Counted from the stretch's first letter, positions 17,640 to 26,653 are shown. The stretch is DNA of 64,000 nucleotides from Lentisphaerae bacterium GWF2_45_14 (GCA_001804785.1 MHBG01000064.1:17894-81893), one strand, 5' to 3'. The notes: generated from the sequence alone by a model not told the origin. Made by a program: numbers and translations.

Positions 17640-19397
17640 ATGAACTCTCTTGTTCTCGCAATCGGTGCAGGTATTTTTTACCTGATAGCCTACTACACTT
17701 ATGGCAGATATCTTGGGAGAAAGATATTCAAACTCAACGCCGAAAACGAGGCGCCAAGTGTTAAATTCGAGGACAATGTCGATTACGTTCCCTCCAAAAA
17801 ACAGGTGCTTTTCGGGCACCACTTTACGTCGATAGCCGGAACCGGTCCCATCGTAGGGCCCGCGATAGCGATAATATGGGGCTGGCTTCCCGCATTGATA
17901 TGGGTTCTGCTTGGTTCTGTCTTCATGGGCGCGGTACACGATTTCGGGACGCTCGTGGTTTCAATGAGAAACAGAGGCCGTTCAATCGGCGACGTAGCCG
18001 GCGATATGATAAGTCCGCGGGCAAAACTGCTTTTCCTTTTTATAATATTCTTCGTGCTTCTAATCGTAATCGCCATATTCGGCGTTGTGATAGGGGAAGT
18101 TTTCAGACTTTATCCTGAGTCGGTATTTCCGGTATGGTTCCAGATACCGATAGCGATAACGCTGGGTTATTTTATCTATAAGAAAAAAGCATCTCTTTTC
18201 TGGCCCAGCATAGCCGCGGTGGCGCTTATGTATGTGACGATTGTCATTGGCTCATGGATGCCGGTGTATATGCCGACATTCGAGGCTGTCGGAGCTGGCG
18301 GAACCGTTCTTTTCAAGATTGAACCTGTTGCGATATGGGTGCTTCTGATGCTCGTATATGTCTATTTCGCATCGATCCTTCCTGTAAATGTCCTACTCCA
18401 GCCGAGGGACTATATAAACTCCCACCAGCTCTTTGTCGCGCTCACGCTGCTCGCGCTCGGAATAATCGTCACCAGGCCTGAAATGGTCGCGCCTGTGGTG
18501 AACTGGCACCCGACGGGAGCGCCGCCGATGTTTCCTCTGATTTTTGTAGTAATAGCATGTGGAGCGATATCGGGCTTTCACAGCCTAGTATCGTCCGGAA
18601 CAAGCTCCAAGCAGTGCGACAGCGAACCTAATTCCTTATTCATCGGCTATGGAAGCATGCTTATTGAGGGGATGGTCGCGGTCATTGTTATAATAGCCTG
18701 CGGCGCGGGGGTCGGACTGGGGCTTGAGGACGGCGGTGTGCTTTATAAGGGCGCCGATGCCTTCAATCACCAGTATTCGAGCTGGGGAAGCGTCAACAGC
18801 GGCGGGCTTGGACACAATATAAAAGCGTTCATAACGGGTTCCTCCCGGATGCTTGAGGGCATCGGCATTCCGCCGATGATTTCCAATACGCTGATGGGCG
18901 TTTTCATCGCTTCATTTGCTGCGACGACGCTCGACACTGCAACGAGGATACAGCGTTACATCATAACCGAGCTTTCCGAAAGCTTCTCCTCGAAACTTTT
19001 TACTAACAAACATGCCGCCACATCGCTGGCTGTCGGGACGGCCTTTCTCCTTGCTTTTCACAACGGCAGTTCGGGAAAAGGCGCGTTGACTCTTTGGCCG
19101 CTCTTCGGCTGTACAAACCAGCTTCTCGGCGGTCTGGCGCTTCTAGTAATTACCGTTTATCTAGCGGTGAAGCGCTGTCCGATTTACGTTACTCTCATAC
19201 CGATGCTGTTCATGCTTGTCATGACGGCCTGGGCAATGTTCAATACCATCCACGGATTTATCCATGCCGGGAACTGGCTCCTTTTATTTGTGGGAGCCAT
19301 GATATCCTGCCTTGAGCTGTGGATGCTCGTGGAAAGCTTTTTCGTTTTGAAGAGAATCTTTAAAAACCGCAATTCCGTCATGGTCGAAAACAACTGA
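17640..19397 (+). CDS. cstA: CstA-family carbon starvation / pyruvate-peptide transporter
   Basis: This 585-residue polytopic inner-membrane protein belongs to the CstA/BtsT family. Characterised members take up pyruvate or peptides and are induced on carbon limitation. Family blocks seen: GRKIFKLN near 25, VPSKKQVLFGHHFTSIAGTGPIVGPAIA (about 51-78), HDFGTLVVSMRNRGRSIGDVAG, the loop GFHSLVSSGTSSKQ, and ATTLDTATRIQRYI near 433. The length is that of the short family form; E. coli CstA (701) has a C-terminal extension absent here. The aldolase/dehydrogenase fusion starts 20 bases downstream, so the two are probably co-transcribed. That suits uptake or recapture of three-carbon acids linked to deoxysugar breakdown, which is inference. 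Confidence 0.9.
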   Translation: MNSLVLAIGAGIFYLIAYYTYGRYLGRKIFKLNAENEAPSVKFEDNVDYVPSKKQVLFGHHFTSIAGTGPIVGPAIAIIWGWLPALIWVLLGSVFMGAVHDFGTLVVSMRNRGRSIGDVAGDMISPRAKLLFLFIIFFVLLIVIAIFGVVIGEVFRLYPESVFPVWFQIPIAITLGYFIYKKKASLFWPSIAAVALMYVTIVIGSWMPVYMPTFEAVGAGGTVLFKIEPVAIWVLLMLVYVYFASILPVNVLLQPRDYINSHQLFVALTLLALGIIVTRPEMVAPVVNWHPTGAPPMFPLIFVVIACGAISGFHSLVSSGTSSKQCDSEPNSLFIGYGSMLIEGMVAVIVIIACGAGVGLGLEDGGVLYKGADAFNHQYSSWGSVNSGGLGHNIKAFITGSSRMLEGIGIPPMISNTLMGVFIASFAATTLDTATRIQRYIITELSESFSSKLFTNKHAATSLAVGTAFLLAFHNGSSGKGALTLWPLFGCTNQLLGGLALLVITVYLAVKRCPIYVTLIPMLFMLVMTAWAMFNTIHGFIHAGNWLLLFVGAMISCLELWMLVESFFVLKRIFKNRNSVMVENN

Positions 19398-19417
19398 TAA
19401 AAAGGGAGATTTCAAAT

Positions 19418-21325
19418 ATGTCGCTTAAAACAATCACGGGACTTTCGAATTTTTACGGGGCCGACCAGAGATTTGTTCTCGCGGGCGGCGGCAACACCTC
19501 TTACAAGGACAATGACTATCTTTACGTCAAGCCCAGCGGAGTAACCCTCGCCAAGATAAAGGAAGCCGACTTTGTGAAGATGAGCAGGGAAAAAGTGCGA
19601 AATGTCTTCAATCTTGACGAAAGCAAATTCCAGCCCTCGGAAAGGGAAGCTGTCGTCAAAAAGATAATGTCGGACGCGGTTGCCTTCGATTCGTCGGGAC
19701 GGCCATCTGTCGAAGCTCCGTTGCACGAATCGCTTCCGTATAAATATGTCGTCCACCTCCATCCCTGCTTCGTAAACGGTATGACCTGCGGGAAGAACGG
19801 CGCCGCCGAATGCGCAAAGCTTTTCCCCGACGCGCTCTGGATTGAATATGTCGACCCCGGCTATACTCTTGCGAAACACGTTGCCGGCGAACTCGATAAA
19901 TATGCGAAAGCCAGAGGTTCCGCTCCGAAAATAGTGATTCTCAGGAATCACGGCGTATTTGTTTCCGCCGATACCGAGGCTGAAATAAATAAAATATACC
20001 TGTCGATGATGGAAAAACTCACAGCCTGTTATAAGGAGGCGGGTGTTTCGACCGAACTGGCTCACGGCGAAAGAGACGACGCGTTTGCGTTCGAGACCGC
20101 GCCGAAACTGCGCTCATGGCTAGGCGGTGGCTCGAAGTCTGCTGTGGTATCGCTTCCTCCGATGAAAGTTTCCGAAGGACCGCTGACTCCCGATCATGTT
20201 GTTTACGCAAAGAGTTATGCGCTGATAACGGACAGCCCGTCCAAGGAAGTTATCGAAAAATTCAAGGCCGAAAAAGGCTGTCTTCCGCTTGTTGTTTCCG
20301 TTCCCGGCAAGGCCGTTTTCTGCGCGGGGAAAACTTATAACGACGCCCTTACTGTTGCCGATCTTGCCAGGGATGCCGCTCTCGTAGCTCAGCTCGCGAT
20401 CGCATTCGGTGGAGAGTCCTTCCTTTCTCCGAAACACAGGGAATTCATTGAGAACTGGGAAGTGGAGTCCTACAGGAAAAAAGTCGCTTCCGGCTCTGCG
20501 CAAGGAAGGCTTGAAGGCAAAATCGCAGTCATTACCGGCGGAGCTCAGGGCTTTGGCTTCGGCATCGCCGAGGAACTCGTCAAGGAGGGCGCGGTAGCCG
20601 CGATTGCCGACATGAATTTCTCAGGAGCCGAAATCGCCGCCGACAAGCTTTGTTCCCTGTACGGCAAGGGAAAATCTTTCGCGCTCCAGGTCAATATTTC
20701 CGATGAAACGTCCGTTGAAAAAATGGCGCGCGACCTCGTGGATATATGCGGCGGAGTCGACATATTTGTCGCCAACGCGGGAGTCCTCAAGGCAGGTCCG
20801 ACAAAAACATTCGATAAGAAGGACTGGAGTTTTGTAACCGATATCAACTACACGGGTTACTTCCTGTGTGTCAAGCACATAGCCCGTGTAATGTCCATCC
20901 AGAATGCCGAGTGCGGTTCCTGGACGGACATCGTTCAGATCAACTCCAAGAGCGGACTCGCCGGAAGCAACCGCAACGCCGCTTACGCAGGAAGCAAATT
21001 CGGGACCATCGGACTTACTCAGAGCTTCGCCCTCGAACTTATCGAGGACAAAATAAAGGTCAACAGTGTTTGTCCAGGAAACTTCTTCGACGGCCCCCTC
21101 TGGAGCGATCCGGAAAAGGGTCTCTTTGTCCAGTACCTCAACAGTGGTAAAGTCCCAGGTGCAAAAACGATAGAAGATGTGAAGAAGTTCTACGAAAGCA
21201 AAGTCCCCATGAACAGAGGCTGCTTCCCGGCGGATGTCGCGAAGGCCATCGTCTACGCGGTAGAACAGAAATATGAAACCGGACAGGCGATTCCCGTCAC
21301 CGGCGGACAGGTAATGCTCAATTAA
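19418..21325 (+). CDS. Bifunctional class II aldolase / short-chain dehydrogenase (RhaD-RhaW-type fusion)
   Basis: This 635-residue fusion is typical of deoxysugar catabolism. Residues about 1-330 form a class II aldolase (FucA/RhaD fold) with zinc-binding histidines in YVVHLHPCFVNG and in RNHGVFVSA. Residues about 370-635 form a short-chain dehydrogenase with the NAD motif TGGAQGFGFG, VANAGVL, the catalytic serine region INSKSG and YAGSKFG (YxxxK). In relatives the aldolase cleaves a 1-phosphorylated ketose to dihydroxyacetone phosphate plus L-lactaldehyde, and the dehydrogenase domain oxidises lactaldehyde. With fucI and an FGGY kinase nearby it supplies the missing pathway steps. L-fuculose-1-P versus L-rhamnulose-1-P as substrate is unresolved. 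AAAGGGAG precedes the ATG. Confidence 0.88.
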   Translation: MSLKTITGLSNFYGADQRFVLAGGGNTSYKDNDYLYVKPSGVTLAKIKEADFVKMSREKVRNVFNLDESKFQPSEREAVVKKIMSDAVAFDSSGRPSVEAPLHESLPYKYVVHLHPCFVNGMTCGKNGAAECAKLFPDALWIEYVDPGYTLAKHVAGELDKYAKARGSAPKIVILRNHGVFVSADTEAEINKIYLSMMEKLTACYKEAGVSTELAHGERDDAFAFETAPKLRSWLGGGSKSAVVSLPPMKVSEGPLTPDHVVYAKSYALITDSPSKEVIEKFKAEKGCLPLVVSVPGKAVFCAGKTYNDALTVADLARDAALVAQLAIAFGGESFLSPKHREFIENWEVESYRKKVASGSAQGRLEGKIAVITGGAQGFGFGIAEELVKEGAVAAIADMNFSGAEIAADKLCSLYGKGKSFALQVNISDETSVEKMARDLVDICGGVDIFVANAGVLKAGPTKTFDKKDWSFVTDINYTGYFLCVKHIARVMSIQNAECGSWTDIVQINSKSGLAGSNRNAAYAGSKFGTIGLTQSFALELIEDKIKVNSVCPGNFFDGPLWSDPEKGLFVQYLNSGKVPGAKTIEDVKKFYESKVPMNRGCFPADVAKAIVYAVEQKYETGQAIPVTGGQVMLN

Positions 21326-21355
21326 ATAAAATACCCTGAAATAAAGGAGAATCCA

Positions 21356-21874
21356 ATGCAGAAGAAACACACATTTTCGGTACTTGTAAGGAACAAATTC
21401 GGCGTTTTGGCGAGAGTCGCAGGCCTTTTCAGCGGAAGAGGTTACAATATATCGTCTCTCACGGTGAATGAGACACATGATCCAGCCGTCTCCAAAATGA
21501 CAATAGTAACATCAGGCGACGACATGATTCTTGAGCAGATCTACAAACAGCTAAGGAAACTTGTCGAAGTCATTTCGGTGACAGACCTTACGGGAAGTCT
21601 TTTTATTGAACGCGAAATAGCGCTTATAAAAGTCAAAGCCCCCAAGAAGATACGTGCCGAAATAATACAGGTATCTGAAATATTCGATGCCAAAATCATC
21701 ACTGTCCACAAAGATGAACTCGGCATTGAGATTCACGGAAGGGCCGACAAGATAGATAATTTCATCCAGCTTATGTCTGAGTACGGAATTATCGATCTAG
21801 CCCGTTCAGGACGCGTTGCCATTTCCAAGGAATCGGCCGACGGTAACGGCGAGATCAGCTCCGCAACAATCTAA
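21356..21874 (+). CDS. ilvH: Acetolactate synthase small (regulatory) subunit
   Basis: IlvH regulates acetolactate synthase, the first committed enzyme of branched-chain amino-acid synthesis. At 172 residues it has the family length. The N-terminal ACT domain reads HTFSVLVRNKFGVLARVAGLFSGRGYNISSLTVNET, and the C-terminal half (IEREIALIKVKAPKKIRAEIIQ onward) is the typical IlvH second domain. AAGGAG lies six bases before the ATG. The large subunit IlvB, usually adjacent, is not in this window: the upstream neighbour is the aldolase fusion (30-base gap) and the downstream one an M20 peptidase (24-base gap). Confidence 0.94.
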   Translation: MQKKHTFSVLVRNKFGVLARVAGLFSGRGYNISSLTVNETHDPAVSKMTIVTSGDDMILEQIYKQLRKLVEVISVTDLTGSLFIEREIALIKVKAPKKIRAEIIQVSEIFDAKIITVHKDELGIEIHGRADKIDNFIQLMSEYGIIDLARSGRVAISKESADGNGEISSATI

Positions 21875-21898
21875 AAATTAAATGCGGAAATATCTCTC

Positions 21899-23023
21899 AT
21901 GAAAACCATGAAGATCGACCCTGTCGCGCTTACGAAAAAACTTATCACATTCGATACTACCGCGCGAGCGACTGAAAAAAAATGCGCCGCGTTTCTTATT
22001 GAAATTCTGCGTAAGGCAAAATTCAATATCGAGTGTTTCGAACTCGAACCCGGAAGAACAAATATTATCGCCGATTTTCCGGGGACGGCAAAGGATTTGC
22101 CGATATGCTTTACCGGACACATGGATATTGTTCCCTTCGGCGACGCGGCATGGACAAAGAAGCCGCTGGGTGCCGAAATTTCCGGAGATAAACTCTATGG
22201 GCGCGGTTCATCGGACATGAAAAGCGGGGTTGCCGCAATGATTTCAGCAGCCGTTTCAGCCACATCTTCCAAGCCCCTGAAGCGAGGCATCAAGCTTGCC
22301 ATTACCGCCGCCGAAGAGGAATCATGCCGCGGCACAAAATTCATGTGTGAGAATAAGCTTTTTAAAGGCGGGGCGGGCGCGATAGTCGTCTGTGAGCCGA
22401 CCTCGAACTATCCCTATGTGGGACACAAGGGTTCGCTCTGGGTAAAGCTTTCATTTAAAGGTGTTTCAGCTCACGGCTCAATGCCGGAAAAAGGAGTCAG
22501 TGCCATTTACAAAGCCGCCGAGGCCGCACTGAGGTTGAGAGACTTGAAGTTCACGGCGAAGAATAAAATTCTGGGAAGCGCGACGATAAATGTCGGAAAG
22601 ATAGAAGGCGGAGTCAACTACAATCTTGTTCCCGACCATGCGGCGCTTTACGTCGACATCAGGTCTGTCCCTGAAATTACGCATAAGGAAATCCTTTCCG
22701 CGGTCAGGAAAATCACAGGCAAAGATGCGTCTTTCGATATTGTCGATGACAACTGCGGTTTTGTGAGCAATCCTTCAGATCCTTGGATAAAAAAGGTTTT
22801 CGGGATATATCAAGAACAGGGTTTTGTAAAACCCTCGTTGAAAGGCCTGACTTATTTCACCGATGCCGTTTCGCTGAGAAAAGCATTTGGAGACCCGCCA
22901 ACCATCATAATGGGCCCCGGCGAAGCGTTGCAGGCACACAAGACCGACGAGTTTTGTTATGTATCAAAAATAACCGAAGCGGCAAAAATTTACAGAGCCG
23001 TTATCGCGGATTGGTGTTTCTGA
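21899..23023 (+). CDS. M20 family metallopeptidase (ArgE/DapE-like deacylase)
   Basis: This 374-residue cytoplasmic zinc hydrolase is of the ArgE/DapE/CPG2 type. Metal and catalytic motifs are in place: GHMDIVPFGD (first His), YGRGSSDMKSG (bridging Asp), ITAAEEESC (catalytic Glu and metal Glu), VVCEPTSN, the dimerisation-domain SAHGSMPEKGVSAI, and the last metal His in QAHKTDEFC. Family members remove acyl groups from N-acetylornithine or N-succinyl-diaminopimelate or act on dipeptides; the substrate cannot be told from sequence. Its position after ilvH and beside pheA favours amino-acid biosynthesis. Start: ATG at 21899, with another Met three codons on; no strong Shine-Dalgarno. It converges with pheA, four bases apart. 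Confidence 0.85.
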   Translation: MKTMKIDPVALTKKLITFDTTARATEKKCAAFLIEILRKAKFNIECFELEPGRTNIIADFPGTAKDLPICFTGHMDIVPFGDAAWTKKPLGAEISGDKLYGRGSSDMKSGVAAMISAAVSATSSKPLKRGIKLAITAAEEESCRGTKFMCENKLFKGGAGAIVVCEPTSNYPYVGHKGSLWVKLSFKGVSAHGSMPEKGVSAIYKAAEAALRLRDLKFTAKNKILGSATINVGKIEGGVNYNLVPDHAALYVDIRSVPEITHKEILSAVRKITGKDASFDIVDDNCGFVSNPSDPWIKKVFGIYQEQGFVKPSLKGLTYFTDAVSLRKAFGDPPTIIMGPGEALQAHKTDEFCYVSKITEAAKIYRAVIADWCF

Positions 23024-23027
23024 AAAA

Positions 23028-24092
23028 TCACTGTTCGTGTGTGGAGCGCGGATAGCTGCCGAGTATGCGGAGCGACTGTGCCATATTCTCAAGTTTGCCC
23101 ATCGCGCGTTTGACCTTTTCATCCGAATGATGACCAAGAATATCCATGAAGAAAAAGTATTCCCATTTTCTGCGCTTTGAGGGGCGGCTCTCAATCATTG
23201 TAAGTGTAAGTTCTTCATCCTTAAATGGGAGAAGGCAGTCGTACAGCGCGCCGACCCTGTCCTTTATTGCGAAGCAAATGGACGTTTTATCCGAACCTGT
23301 CGGCTGGGGTTCTTCGCGCCCGAGTATCATAAAACGGGTAGTGTTGTGCGGATTGTCTTCGATATTTTCCGAAAGTATGTCAAGCTTGTAAAGTTCTGCT
23401 GCCAGCGTGCTTGCTATCGCGGCAGACCCTTTTTCGGACAAAGCTATTTCCGCGGCCTTCGTCGAACTTGACGCTTCGATTATATCAGCGTGCGGAAGAT
23501 TGGCAAGAAGCCAGTTGCGGCACTGTCCGAGCACCTGCACATGGCTGTAGACCCTTTTTATTTCTTTGAAAGGGCATTTTGCCATCAGGTTGTGATGGAT
23601 TCTCAGATTTATCTCGTCGCGTATAAAAACGGACGAGTCGAGGAACATATCAAGGGTATGATTTACCGCGCCTTCGGTGGAGTTCTCCACCGGTACGCAA
23701 CCGAAATCGACGTGGAAGGTCTCAACGTCACGGAAAACGTCCGAGATATTGCTTTTCGGCTCGAAATGAACGCTTCTGCCGAATTTAGCGAGCGCGGCAA
23801 GATGCGAAAATGTCGCTTCCGGTCCAAGAAATGCGACTTTGAGCTGACGTTCGATAGCCGAAGATCCTGAAAAAATTTCGCGGAAGACGGCGCTGACAGT
23901 ATTTTTCAAGGCGGGGCCCTCGTTTATCGAGAGCAATTTAGCGAGCGCGGCCTTTTCATCTTCGGGCAAGTACTTTTCGCCTTTTTCCCTGAGTTCTGCA
24001 AGTTCATGGGAAACACGATAGCGCTCGTTTATAAGCGAGAGTATTTTTTCATCTGCTCCGGCTATTTTTTTCCGCAAGTCTTCGATATTCAT
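23028..24092 (-). CDS. pheA: Bifunctional chorismate mutase / prephenate dehydratase (P-protein)
   Basis: The P-protein makes phenylpyruvate from chorismate in phenylalanine synthesis. The 354 residues contain an AroQ chorismate mutase helix bundle (1-90, MNIEDLRKKIAGADEKILSL), the prephenate dehydratase domain (about 95-270, starting VAFLGPEATFSHLAA, with the conserved NTTRFMILG), and a C-terminal ACT domain (about 280-345; ESRPSKRRKWEYFFFMDI) for feedback by phenylalanine. I chose the ATG at 24092: GAGGG sits six bases upstream and the mutase homology begins there, although the frame is open for 28 more codons. It follows the SGNH-like gene by 28 bases, so the two are likely co-transcribed. 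Confidence 0.95.
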   Translation of the reverse strand: MNIEDLRKKIAGADEKILSLINERYRVSHELAELREKGEKYLPEDEKAALAKLLSINEGPALKNTVSAVFREIFSGSSAIERQLKVAFLGPEATFSHLAALAKFGRSVHFEPKSNISDVFRDVETFHVDFGCVPVENSTEGAVNHTLDMFLDSSVFIRDEINLRIHHNLMAKCPFKEIKRVYSHVQVLGQCRNWLLANLPHADIIEASSSTKAAEIALSEKGSAAIASTLAAELYKLDILSENIEDNPHNTTRFMILGREEPQPTGSDKTSICFAIKDRVGALYDCLLPFKDEELTLTMIESRPSKRRKWEYFFFMDILGHHSDEKVKRAMGKLENMAQSLRILGSYPRSTHEQ

Positions 24093-24120
24093 AAACGTCC
24101 CTCTGATTAATAGAGTCGCC

Positions 24121-24858
24121 TTATTCCTCTTCAGAGAGGTTATCAAGCAACGACTGGAAACCAAGGCCCTCTTCACAGTATAGTTCCTGTGATTCGGGAA
24201 GTTTGCCTCCGAAAAGTCTGCCGAGGTCGAGTCCCCATAGCATATGCCCTGTACAGTTCAGTGTGCATGAGTCCTGCATGATTTCCCTGTATTCCTCGGG
24301 GTAGGAGCCTCGGAGGAGTTCCATTCTTTCATCTATATCGGAGAGGAGGCAGTTTTCGGACTTTGCGGCTTCTCTTACGGCATCCATATATGCTTTGTGT
24401 GCTTCGGCCTTGCCTTCTTCTCCGTCGTCGGCCAGCATCTTTCTGTCGAATCCCGGCGAGGTCTGAAGAACTATTATAATGCCCGGGACGCTTTCTCTGG
24501 CTTTGCTTACCATGGCCTTGAGATTTTCCGTAAATTTTTCAACGCTTATATTGTTCTGAAGGTCGCAGTCCTCTTCACCTGCTGTTATAATCAGGATTTC
24601 GGGTTTATAGCTTAAGGCATCGCTTTCGAGGAACTCAAGCATTTCGGAGCTGGTCTGCCCGGATGTAGCTGTATTTATTACGTGATGAATGCGCCCGTAT
24701 TTGCCGGAAATTACGACATCAAGCCAGTCAAGCCAAACGGACGCGCCTTCGGCGAGTGCCGACTTGTCAGTATTTGTCGATCCCGCGGCCACTATCTTTG
24801 TAAGTTCATGCTTTGAAAGACGTTCCATAATTTCCTGAAAAACTTTTTCGCTGTTCAT
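24121..24858 (-). CDS. SGNH/GDSL-like protein with degenerate catalytic site
   Basis: The 245-residue protein has the block order of SGNH hydrolases. Block I is VAAGSTNTD with a candidate nucleophile Ser27, block II is NTATSGQTSSEM, and block III is IITAGEEDC, where the usual GxND Asn is Glu. Block V reads DSCTLNCTGHMLWG, aligning with the normal DxxHxNxxGH but with Thr in place of the catalytic His. The fold is therefore plausible but the triad is incomplete, suggesting a pseudoenzyme or altered chemistry. No signal peptide is seen, so it should be cytoplasmic. The start is ATG 24858 with AAGGA six bases upstream. It precedes pheA by 28 bases; that link has no obvious explanation. Confidence 0.6.
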   Translation of the reverse strand: MNSEKVFQEIMERLSKHELTKIVAAGSTNTDKSALAEGASVWLDWLDVVISGKYGRIHHVINTATSGQTSSEMLEFLESDALSYKPEILIITAGEEDCDLQNNISVEKFTENLKAMVSKARESVPGIIIVLQTSPGFDRKMLADDGEEGKAEAHKAYMDAVREAAKSENCLLSDIDERMELLRGSYPEEYREIMQDSCTLNCTGHMLWGLDLGRLFGGKLPESQELYCEEGLGFQSLLDNLSEEE

Positions 24859-24965
24859 TTTTATTCCTTGCAATTAGCGTTAAAAAACCTTACAGAGTAC
24901 ATACCTGATTTAAAACCCGCTCATCAGGGAACGGACTGGGTGTACAGTATTTGCAGGAATACCGG

Positions 24966-25337
24966 ATGAAACCAATTTTCCTAATCTGCACACAAATTCA
25001 GTTTAACTTTCATTGTCTTCTTATTCAAGTTCGATTCGAAGCAGATGCTCCTTTTTTTGGAAAAAAAGAGGGTTTAAAATTTGAAAATGACACGGCACTG
25101 GATGTTGAACTTCTTAATGCGCCGGAATCGGTGGATTTCACAATCAGGAAAAACCTTGACAGCGGAGAAACAATATTTCATCTTATTCAACTATACGGGC
25201 GGCATGTCAAGACCCTGAAAGAGATCAAAAAGGAAAGGTCGCTGCGAAAAGACTGTACGTTGGCGAGCGAGTCAGGTGTTATCGTGTTGCCGGAACTGGA
25301 TGATTTTGACGTGATAGCCGTTGAAACTCAGCCGTAA
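24966..25337 (+). CDS. Hypothetical protein, 123 residues
   Basis: No family is recognised. An ATG at 24966 follows AGGA at a seven-base spacing. The N-terminal 25 residues are hydrophobic (MKPIFLICTQIQFNFHCLLI) and the rest is mixed charged (LKFENDTALDVELLNAPESV, then a Lys/Arg-rich KTLKEIKKERSLRKD and an acidic end ELDDFDVIAVE). The 3' end overlaps the terminase large-subunit gene tail to tail by ten bases. It could be a leftover of the same phage-derived segment, a real small gene, or a chance frame; the ribosome site is the main support. Confidence 0.35.
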   Translation: MKPIFLICTQIQFNFHCLLIQVRFEADAPFFGKKEGLKFENDTALDVELLNAPESVDFTIRKNLDSGETIFHLIQLYGRHVKTLKEIKKERSLRKDCTLASESGVIVLPELDDFDVIAVETQP

Positions 25338-26641
25338 CGACCGTCGGAAATGCTTGCGGACGCAACCCTTGTATCGACCGATTTTGCGCGATCTATCGCC
25401 ATGACCATGTAGCGCATAGCGTCCATTGCGTGGTCGTTTTCCTTGACCGGCTCTTCCGGCGCGCAGGAACTGTCCGAAGAGCTTTTCCATGAGTAATCGT
25501 AAATCTCGGAAATAATGTTCGGAAGGTCTGAAAAGAAAAAGAGTCTTGGCTTGCCATCAGTCTGAATAACGAGGCGGTTTTTAACGGACTGAATGCCTGT
25601 CGCTATATTTTTCAGTGCGCATTCGGTGTTGATTCCGGCGGATTCAAGCTCCGCGCGTTCACCGGCATCATGGTCGGCGACGGAAAGGCGGATTTTTTCA
25701 TTTTCCGAGAGTTTCTTAATATTCTCGGCATGAACTGCCGTGCGTTCGCGGGCCTTGTAGAGTTCTCTGTAAATATAGAGCCTGTTGTCATGGTCAAGCG
25801 CGCCCCACAGGCAGACAAAGGGGTTTGTGTAGCCGAAGTCGATTGCGCGGAATTTCTGCCAGTGCTCCGGGATTGGGAAAGGTTTGACGAGATGAGTCGA
25901 TTCGTCGAATTCATCGTAGACCGCTCCGGCATTGCCGCGCCAGATACCGTGAAGCATTCTGTCTCGCATATTTTCCGGAAGAGATTCGAGGGTTTCTATA
26001 TATTCGCGCGGAAGGTTCGAGAGATTGTCATACGCAGACCATGAAATCCGCGCCCATTTCGCGGCGTCCGGAAGCGGTTTTCCTGAAAAAGGGTCTATGT
26101 GCCTTACCCCCGCCATGTGGAGCCAGTGTCTCGGTCCGCGCGGATTGCAGTCGAGCAGGAGCTTCGGTACGGCCATTTCGCCGTTGGTGTCGTATACCTT
26201 TTGCGCGAGGCGCGTCATTATCATCTGGACGCTTTCCCAGCTTAGCTGTGTGGCCTCGTTGAGAAGTATGGTAACATACTCGTTGCCGAGGATTTTCTCG
26301 ACGCGCTCATCGTCGTCAAGTCCTCCGATTATTATTGATGATCCGTTGTAGAAATTCACAATAAGTTCTGTTTCAGATTTTGTGTAGAGACTCTCAGGGA
26401 TATTGACTGTTAGGTACTTGCGCAGCGTATCGTTCCAGATGCTTTGCTTTGCGTGGTTCTTGAATTTTCGAGCTATGAGCTGACGGCAGCCGGGATATTG
26501 AAACGCTCTCATGACGATATACTCCGTCAGGAGCGAAGTTTTGCCCGAACGTGAGCCGCCGTCAAAAAGAACCTTTGTAGTGCCGGATTCCGTCAGGATT
26601 TCCAAGCCTTTTTTCTGTTTTTCCGTAAGCGAGAGAGCCAT
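25328..26641 (-). CDS. Phage terminase large subunit (orphan)
   Basis: Terminase large subunits package phage DNA using an ATPase and a nuclease. The 437 residues look complete: Walker A GGSRSGKTS (about 28-36), Walker B VTILLNEATQL (about 126-136), and an RNase H-like nuclease half with RAIDFGYTNPF, SVADHDAGE and the last acidic motif NDHAMDAMRY. It starts at ATG 26641 with AAGGAACG upstream, 12 bases after the small-subunit gene. No portal, capsid, tail, integrase or lysis gene is visible on either side; the flanks are pheA and gltB. Either a prophage decayed to its packaging genes or the pair has been kept for another use. Confidence 0.9.
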   Translation of the reverse strand: MALSLTEKQKKGLEILTESGTTKVLFDGGSRSGKTSLLTEYIVMRAFQYPGCRQLIARKFKNHAKQSIWNDTLRKYLTVNIPESLYTKSETELIVNFYNGSSIIIGGLDDDERVEKILGNEYVTILLNEATQLSWESVQMIMTRLAQKVYDTNGEMAVPKLLLDCNPRGPRHWLHMAGVRHIDPFSGKPLPDAAKWARISWSAYDNLSNLPREYIETLESLPENMRDRMLHGIWRGNAGAVYDEFDESTHLVKPFPIPEHWQKFRAIDFGYTNPFVCLWGALDHDNRLYIYRELYKARERTAVHAENIKKLSENEKIRLSVADHDAGERAELESAGINTECALKNIATGIQSVKNRLVIQTDGKPRLFFFSDLPNIISEIYDYSWKSSSDSSCAPEEPVKENDHAMDAMRYMVMAIDRAKSVDTRVASASISDGRYG

Positions 26642-26653
26642 AAACGTTCCTTG

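Noticed and set aside
17329-17643. 104-codon plus-strand frame between the inverted repeat and cstA
   Set aside because: It starts within the repeat, spans the cstA promoter and leader, and overlaps the cstA start; it has no ribosome site.
19412-20065. 217-codon frame antisense to the aldolase half of the fusion
   Set aside because: The plus-strand aldolase zinc motifs are unmistakable; the antisense product has no domain and no ribosome site.
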